Below are positions 58,114 through 64,000 of a DNA stretch of 64,000 bases, piece by piece (position 1 is the stretch's first letter; every line of letters begins with the position of its first letter). Origin of the DNA: Beroe forskalii (lineage: Eukaryota > Ctenophora > Nuda > Beroida > Beroidae); the NCBI GenBank assembly GCA_011033025.1, contig WFMF01000256.1, positions 62,001-126,000 on the forward strand, in the 5' to 3' direction. The notes under the pieces were generated by a model, which saw only the letters and a list, made by a program, of their open reading frames with translations, had not been told where the DNA came from and did no database searches. The position numbers and the translations under genes were made by a program.

Positions 58114-59540
58114 GACGGAATCTACGGAACGAATCGGAAATGATGGGTAAGAGGTTCCGATCCTTCCTGAAATTCCATGCAATAGTTGAGGAGGTGAACA
58201 ATGACGACTCACTGCCCTACACCGCTGCAGACAACTTCATGTCTATTCTCACCGATGAAGAACGCCGACTTTATCGTGGTCTGAATGTCACTGAGAATTC
58301 TGAAGATACTGAAGATGATGAAATCCCTCTGGACTCCAGATCTTCTCTTCCTGAGCACAGAGACTTCACTTCAGTTCTTCCTGACATCAAGTTTCAGGAA
58401 TATTGTGGTTCCTGCTGGGCCTTTGCAGCTGCAGCATCTCTGGAAGGAGAAATCTACTTCACAACAGGCACTGAGAAAGTCAGCCTCTCAGAACAGGAAT
58501 ATGTGGAGTGTGCTAAAAGGCCAGGGTATGACGGCTGCGGTGGTGGTATGCCCAGTGAGTGCTTTGAGTATTCCCGAGCAAAGGACAGGATCGCCCCAAG
58601 CAGTGAATACCCCTATCTGGGCAGGAACAGATGGAAATGTCACGCAGACGCAAGCACACCCAATGCTCTTGTTGACAACAATGTCAAGGTCATTGAAAGT
58701 ATCTTCTTTGGAAAAGGTGACTACGGCTTGCTACATCATGCCAGCAGGCATATTATAGCAGTTGCAATTCATACCAATGACCACTTTATAGTCTACGAAA
58801 CTGGGGTCTACGTAGACGACACATGCCAACAGAAAGTGGACCATGCTGTAGCTTTAGTGGGATATGGGAAGGACAGTGCTAGTGGAAGGAAGTACTGGAA
58901 GATAAGAAACAGCTGGGGGACTTGGTGGGGTGACAAAGGGTACATGCTGATGGACAGGGAGAAGGATAACATGTGCTTTATATCCAGATATCCCTATTAT
59001 CCCAGAGTGAAGTGTAGGAACGGTGATTGTGTAGCTCCAAACCCAGATGAGGGGGATAGTTCTTTTAACGGACAGGATGAGGGAGAAGAAGAGGCCGAGG
59101 AGAAGGATAATTGGTCGTTTGGATACAAGCAGGCTTGCTTCAAGAAGCGCTACACCAGTTTTTGCATGAAAGAGGAGGAAAGGGCTCGGGCCCAATGCAA
59201 AAACCCTAAAGACTGCATTGTAGGGTATGTAAGAAAAAACTGTTATGTCGCAACTAATGGAGCGACTTGGGCCAAAAACTACATTGAGGAAACGTACGAC
59301 TGCAAACACCACGCGACTACTTATGATGAAGTGGCTCCAGCAAAAGGTAGAACCATGACCTGTGAAAACTTCATGCCGCTCAGTGGATGTCTTCCAACCA
59401 GAGCGAAAGCACTAAACACCTGTGTGAAGAAGCGTGTCCGTGCCGAATATTGCATGATCGTGAAACAAGGTGACTGCTTCTACGCATCGAATGGCTTTGG
59501 GTCAGGGGGCACTTGGGTTGAGAAAAACTTCATCTGCTGA
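58114..59540 (+). CDS. Papain-family (C1A) cysteine protease with two C-terminal six-Cys modules
   Basis: From the first in-frame ATG (58140) the product is 466 residues. In order: part of an I29-type prodomain (RFRSFLKFHA...DNFMSILTDEE), an acidic spacer, then the peptidase with FQEYCGSCWAF (oxyanion Gln 86, catalytic Cys 92), DGCGGG, VDHAVALVGYG (His 235) and RNSWGTWWG (Asn 257). The catalytic set is complete. No signal peptide is seen and the prodomain lacks its first helix, so a 5' exon is likely; AACAG at 58109-58113 is a possible acceptor and the start is given there. After an acidic linker come two copies of a six-Cys module (about residues 333-388 and 408-466). C1A proteases act in lysosomes or are secreted. 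The whole catalytic part lacks introns. AATAAA lies at 59815. Confidence 0.88.
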
Positions 59541-59814
59541 TCTTCTGATTCTGACACCGCGTGGTATCTCTGGAAACAGTCCAATCTAGGCGTCCATGGA
59601 GGTGTCAATAGATCTGGACAACGTACTAACTTGCATTATTCATGATTGTTTCATAGCAATTAATTTTACTCTTCAAAATTCAATCTGGGGTTCTTTCATT
59701 CCCAGAAGTCTCGATTATTGATACTATCATCCACAACAATCCCATGCCTAAAGCTGGTCAATGAACCGGCATGACAATTTACCAGGTGACATGCCTCCTC
59801 AAAATATCAACAAT

Positions 59815-59820
59815 AATAAA
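59815..59820 (+). terminator. Candidate poly(A) signal of the protease gene
   Basis: AATAAA 275 bp after the stop codon on the same strand. No downstream GU-rich element was confirmed. Confidence 0.4.
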
Positions 59821-59866
59821 CATGGTGGGAACAATGTCATTTCATCAAGTATTTGGCATATATGTA

Positions 59867-60043
59867 CTTTAGCGAAAGACCAGGAATTAACATATCTCTA
59901 TTACATACGAATGAAATGAGTATGTAATAGGATATAAATATTGAGTAGCTTGCTACGAAATATTTATATCTAATTTATCACGCGACACTCGAAGAGTGGA
60001 GCCGTGATAAATTTAGATATGTTATGAATGGCTTTCGCTAAAG
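59867..60043. mobile_element. 177-bp MITE with TA duplication
   Basis: Ends CTTTAGCGAAAG and exact inverse CTTTCGCTAAAG, each flanked by TA. Two inner hairpins: ATTACATAC/GTATGTAAT and TATCACG.../CGTGATA. Confidence 0.78.
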
Positions 60044-60050
60044 TAATCTA

Positions 60051-60561
60051 CCTTAGTACACTTAAGAACGGCATCACGTAATTTGCGCGCACTTTAAGAT
60101 CGGAGCACTTTATTAGTGCGGTTTTTTTATGAGATAGAAAACGATGTGGAAATTTGAATAAATTTGAAATTTTCATACTTTCATAAGATCAACGATCGAA
60201 AATTTTACAATTATGAAAATAAATCAAATTTTCTACAGTAATAGTAACCATTACTATTTCTTTCTTTAAACTATTTAAGTTTTAGCTAGTACGGTCACGA
60301 TATACAGCTCGTTTTGTAATTGTACTTATATTATTGGCCACTATAAACTTATCAAGTACCTATACATTTAAATCCGGTAGTATAGTTATTCATTAATTCA
60401 TGTCCGAAAAAAACAAAATCGAAAAAACGCAAAATTCACAAAATTGTTCACTTAATTAGCATACACTTAATTTTATGCGCACTTAAATACTATACACTTA
60501 ATTAGTGCGGTTTTTTCCAAACCGCACTAATTAAGTGACGCCGTTCTTAAGTGTACTAAGG
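60051..60561. mobile_element. 511-bp MITE with TA duplication
   Basis: Ends CCTTAGTACACTTAAGAACGG and its exact inverse, with TA on both outer sides; the TIR goes on inward for about 20 more bases with mismatches. It starts 7 bp after the preceding MITE. TTAATTAGTGCGGTTTTTT occurs in both halves. Confidence 0.85.
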
Positions 60562-61165
60562 TAATAGTCGAACGTGTTATGCATATTTGTAACACGTAGG
60601 TTATATGTAGCTGTGGTTTGGGGATGACTGTGAATAATATTCATCTTGGGGCTATAAATTACATGAGGATACAAAGAAGACGCATGATATCTTGGCATGT
60701 GAATTAGCAAAGATCTATTTTATATGATGTTGATGTAGAGAAGATATTACATTGATGCGGTGTCGGATTTATCAAATAGAGCTCATGTAATAGATGGGTT
60801 TTTCATTTAGCATCCTTATAAAGTGTATGTGAGAGACGCTAGATATCAAGGGATGTAATTCGCAGAGGAGCTATGTTAAATGTGCGTGAGACTATTATAA
60901 TACATTGTTTATCTCGCTATGATGACAATATAGCATGCTGAATATAAATGTTAGGTTAGGCTATCTGATGGGTATACACCTCATTAAACTTAATAAGGTT
61001 TGTATGATATACACATTACACAATACGTCATGTATATAATCATTACGTAATTATATATAAGATACAGGCTTCCAAAATACGGTGATTTTTCAGACAAAAT
61101 TCACAGCAGATGAAACTTGAATTCAAGTTTTAAAACGTTTTCTCTCAATACTTTAATATTAATTA

Positions 61166-61310
61166 CACCACCAAAACCGTTGGACGGTTGGTCTAGTAAC
61201 CCCCCGCTGGTTTGGATGTGATCAGCCCATTTTGTCTCTTTTCAGGTTCCATTGTCACATCCAAACCCGCGGGGGGTTACTAGACCAACCGTCCAACGGT
61301 TTTGGTGGTG
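61166..61310. mobile_element. 145-bp hairpin MITE
   Basis: CACCACCAAAACCGTTGGAC and the next 35 bases are repeated almost perfectly inverted at the right end, leaving a loop of about 35 bp. Arms of about 55 bp make this nearly a complete hairpin. No coding capacity; target duplication unclear. Confidence 0.8.
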
Positions 61311-61319
61311 ATATCTTGA

Positions 61320-61460
61320 CAGATGTATGTAGTTTGAACCCATGTTACTTGCCCAAAGGCAGTTTGGACCCACGTAACTTGCCCTCACGTAGTCCGAACC
61401 CACGTTACTAGCCCACACGCAAGTCTAACCCACGCAACTTACCCAGACGAAGACCCAAAC
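61320..61460. repeat. About 28-bp tandem repeat
   Basis: Five imperfect units of the form CCCACGTAACTTGCCC with TAGTTTGAAC or AGTCCGAAC between. Confidence 0.6.
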
Positions 61461-61499
61461 TACGTTATTCTAACTTGGAATTACTAGAATTGATATATT

Positions 61500-61830
61500 T
61501 CTTAATTTCTACAAATCGTCCACGTGAACTCACGTGCTAAAATATAGCAACCAGATCTAATTTCACGTGCATAAGTCGTATTTGAACTCATTTCAACGTA
61601 ACCAAGTCGAAAATCCCGTGTGAATATCAATTTCTTCAAATCCCCTAATTTCTACAAATCGTCCGTGTGTACTCACGTGCTGAAATATAGCAACCCGATC
61701 TAATTTCACGTGCATTAGTCGTATTTAAACTCATTTCAACGTAATCAAGTCGAAAATCCCGTTTGAATATCAATTTCTTTAAATCCCCTAATTTCTACAA
61801 AACGTCCGCGTGAACTCACGTGCTCCACTA
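61500..61830. repeat. About 143-bp tandem repeat
   Basis: CTAATTTCTACAAATCGTCC starts near 61505, 61648 and 61788. Each is followed by CGTGAACTCACGTGCT, and the full copies continue AAATATAGCAACC and TCATTTCAACGTAA. A lone start recurs at 62868. Confidence 0.8.
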
Positions 61831-61959
61831 GTTCATCGTATATTTCCCATCCCTATTCACTGTGAGACATGGAGAAACCATTATCAGTTCACCATCGTAT
61901 CACAGAATAGGACTACAGTACAAATTTTTTCATTAACATAATTTCCATCATTTTGAAGT

Positions 61960-63600
61960 TCAATTTTTAGAAGCCTCGCACGACAACAATCTTCGACCGA
62001 TCGCCCTGAAACTCGTTTTATAGCTAAATCTCAAGGTCCAAAAGCAGCAGATCAAAGTAAAACATAATCCGATGAAAACTCTTTGAGTTAGAGATGTCCA
62101 AAGTAGCGCAAAATAGCGTCCTATCGCAAAATACGCTATTTTAGTGGTTTTACGCGATTTTGATGACGTCATCACAGCACCCAAATAGGCTCAAACCAAC
62201 TTCCCATATAGCCTATAAGACAAATTCGCCTTAGTACAACATACTTTGACCGGTCTCATCTCAAGATAAGTCGCAGTTCTTGACATATCACTCGTTTAAA
62301 GTTTTGTCCTATAATTTGGAAATCGATTTTTCACCGTACCTTAGAAAATCGCGTATATCTCGATGAAAAATCGAGATAGCCCAATAATCCATATGATTTT
62401 CTGAAAGCTCTTTAAATTTGCTAAAAATCGTTCCGAAAAATCAGACAGCTATCTCCTTTCCTTCTTGGTGAAAAATGCGCTTGAAAATGGCCTATTTTCG
62501 CTAAAAATGCAATAAAATTTCGCTAAGTTGATGACGTCATAGTAACGTGAAAATGACGTCACCAGAACTTCTCTTATAGCCTATAACACTTTCCCATCTT
62601 AGATAAACAAAACCTGACCTCAATCATGGCTCTACCATTTCCCGTTCTTGACATCTCAGCGTTTCAAATTTGCTCCCAATTATCATGATCTATCTTATTA
62701 TATCTACCTCAGACAAAACCGCAAGCGGTCGTCATAGCAACCCCCTCACAGAGTCACAGGGGCGCCGCCTTTTAATTGTAAGAGGTTTTTGTCTATTGCA
62801 TTGTGACTTGTTTCAATCAAATCAAGTCGAAAATTCGGTCTTAAGACTCAAATTTCAAATTTGCCTAATTTCTACAAAACGTCCACGTGAACTCACGTGC
62901 CCTTCATTTCATATAGGCCATTTCTTGTTCTATTCGAGTACCAAGTAAATCAAAATGTTGATTCAGTCACTATCGTATAGCACAACAGCCCTGCACTTTT
63001 GGAATTCGGCCTGAAATTGGACTTAGCCAAATTTTCGACTTTTTCGCGCGGCTCAAATTTACGTTTTTGAGGGGCCACCACACCTTCTCCTTAAATCGGG
63101 AAGACTTGAAACTTTTTACCCTTGATATTTGACTGAGAAATAACATTGATACGCCTGGAAAAGATGGAGCAATGTTGGTGAGCTGAGATATAGATGCTCA
63201 AAGTCACCATATTTTGGCCTAGTAAAGATCCTCGATTTTTGGAGGCCCCCCACGACCTCATTTTTTCACCAATCACCATGAAACTTCTTTTGTGGCTAAA
63301 TCTCGAGGTCTTGATGCTACATAAGTCGGGAAAACATGACGCGGTAGAAAACTTTTCAGATACAATGCTTCAAAGTGGTCCAAAATTACGTTTTTCGCTA
63401 AAAATCGTGATTTAATCGATTTTGATGACGTCATAACAGCAAAAAAATCGATCCGCAAAACTTCCTATATAGCCTAAGCCACAATTTCATCTTAGCTGAA
63501 AAAAACCCGCCCTCGATCAAGGCTCTACCATTTGTGGTTCTCGATATCTCAGCGATTCAAATTTGGTCCTAAATTATCAGCTATAAGTATATAAGTAAGT
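61960..63600. repeat. Diverged long repeat with TGATGACGTCAT
   Basis: Three old copies of a segment with the order: GCTAAATCTCRAGGTC, TTTTGATGACGTCAT, ACTTCYYATATAGCCTATA, GCTCTACCATTT, GTTCTTGACATCTCAGC, TTCAAATTTG. They lie near 62020-62310, 62525-62685 and 63290-63580. No coding frame is kept. Probably remnants of one mobile repeat family. Confidence 0.65.
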
Positions 63601-64000
63601 ATATAAATATTCCCAACTATTTCTTGTAAGTATAGTGTCCTGGCAAGGTTACGTTCGAGGGGAGGATATCTCGAGATTTTGGCATACGCATTCACTCGAG
63701 ACGGGTCGACTCCTACGTAAAATTTAACGAGGAATCTTTTAAGATAGGTTTCAAAGCTCTCAGATGCTTCCTTCACATTTTTAAACGCAAGTTTTTTTTT
63801 CCTTACTGTGAGGGGGTTGCCGTCCTTGCCAGGACGGAAATATTAGTACTGTGACACCGAATTCTCTCATATATAGCCCTGGCCAGTTACGTTACTGTAG
63901 CGCCCGATCTAAGTATACGCGTATCTATAAGAACGGTTGTTCTAGACCTAAAATTTTACGACGAATCGTTCTAGATAGGTCCCAACTCTCTATTTCTTTT
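63601..64000. other. No gene recognised
   Basis: A small inverted pair CCGTCCTTGCCAGGACGG lies at 63820-63838. Minus-strand open text KEASESFETYLKRF and ISRYPPLERNLART has no recognised match. Confidence 0.4.

Noticed and set aside
58285-59312. Other-frame and minus-strand open frames over the protease
   Set aside because: Shadows of the C1A protease reading frame.

Overview
The window looks like nuclear DNA of an invertebrate animal. It is AT-rich, genes are split by introns of up to about 9 kb, splice sites are GT-AG, and much of the rest is non-LTR retrotransposon fragments, terminal-inverted-repeat (TIR) elements, fold-back elements and minisatellites. No operon, bacterial or organelle feature was seen. 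The species cannot be named from the sequence.

The main gene is on the minus strand. About eleven exons between 56712 and 22811 encode a protein that reads, in order, as end of a CRIC-like region, PDZ domain, proline-rich linker, low-complexity linker and PH domain. This is the layout of connector enhancer of KSR (CNK/CNKSR), a scaffold of the Ras-Raf-MAPK pathway. The N-terminal SAM exons are not seen and probably lie beyond the window or were not recognised. The PH N-terminal half lies in a different frame from the longest open frame at that place. Phases match at nearly every junction; the proline-rich exon carries an apparent 1-nt frame break.

Further along the same strand (15154 to 11419) are three exon-like pieces of a Ras-family GTPase: P-loop exon, a 21-nt piece with the DTAGQ motif, and a switch II exon. 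The last two do not hold one frame, so this is a decaying gene or a region with sequence errors. At 58.1-59.5 kb on the plus strand lies a long open frame for a papain-family (C1A) cysteine protease with an unusual C-terminal tail of two copies of a six-cysteine module.

Mobile DNA: a LINE-type reverse transcriptase (15.4-17.2 kb), a second LINE tail (52.4-53.1 kb, minus), a LINE ORF1-like piece (18.7-19.6 kb, minus), two related fold-back/TIR elements each with a perfect 8-bp target duplication (4651-6345 and 14112-14937), an element with a 7-bp duplication (26985-28768), several TA-flanked MITEs, and two copies of a complex GC-rich repeat (1-0.9 kb and 19.7-20.9 kb) that act as empty sites for each other's insertions. 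The last 2.5 kb holds a diverged repeat family.

The most striking pattern is that minisatellites in the CNK gene sit on exon-intron junctions. One array repeats a 5' splice site about 26 times, another repeats one 4 times, a third repeats a whole branch point plus 3' splice site about 6.5 times, and two more 3' splice sites are preceded by arrays of branch-point-like and pyrimidine units. This is the best candidate here for something not previously described.
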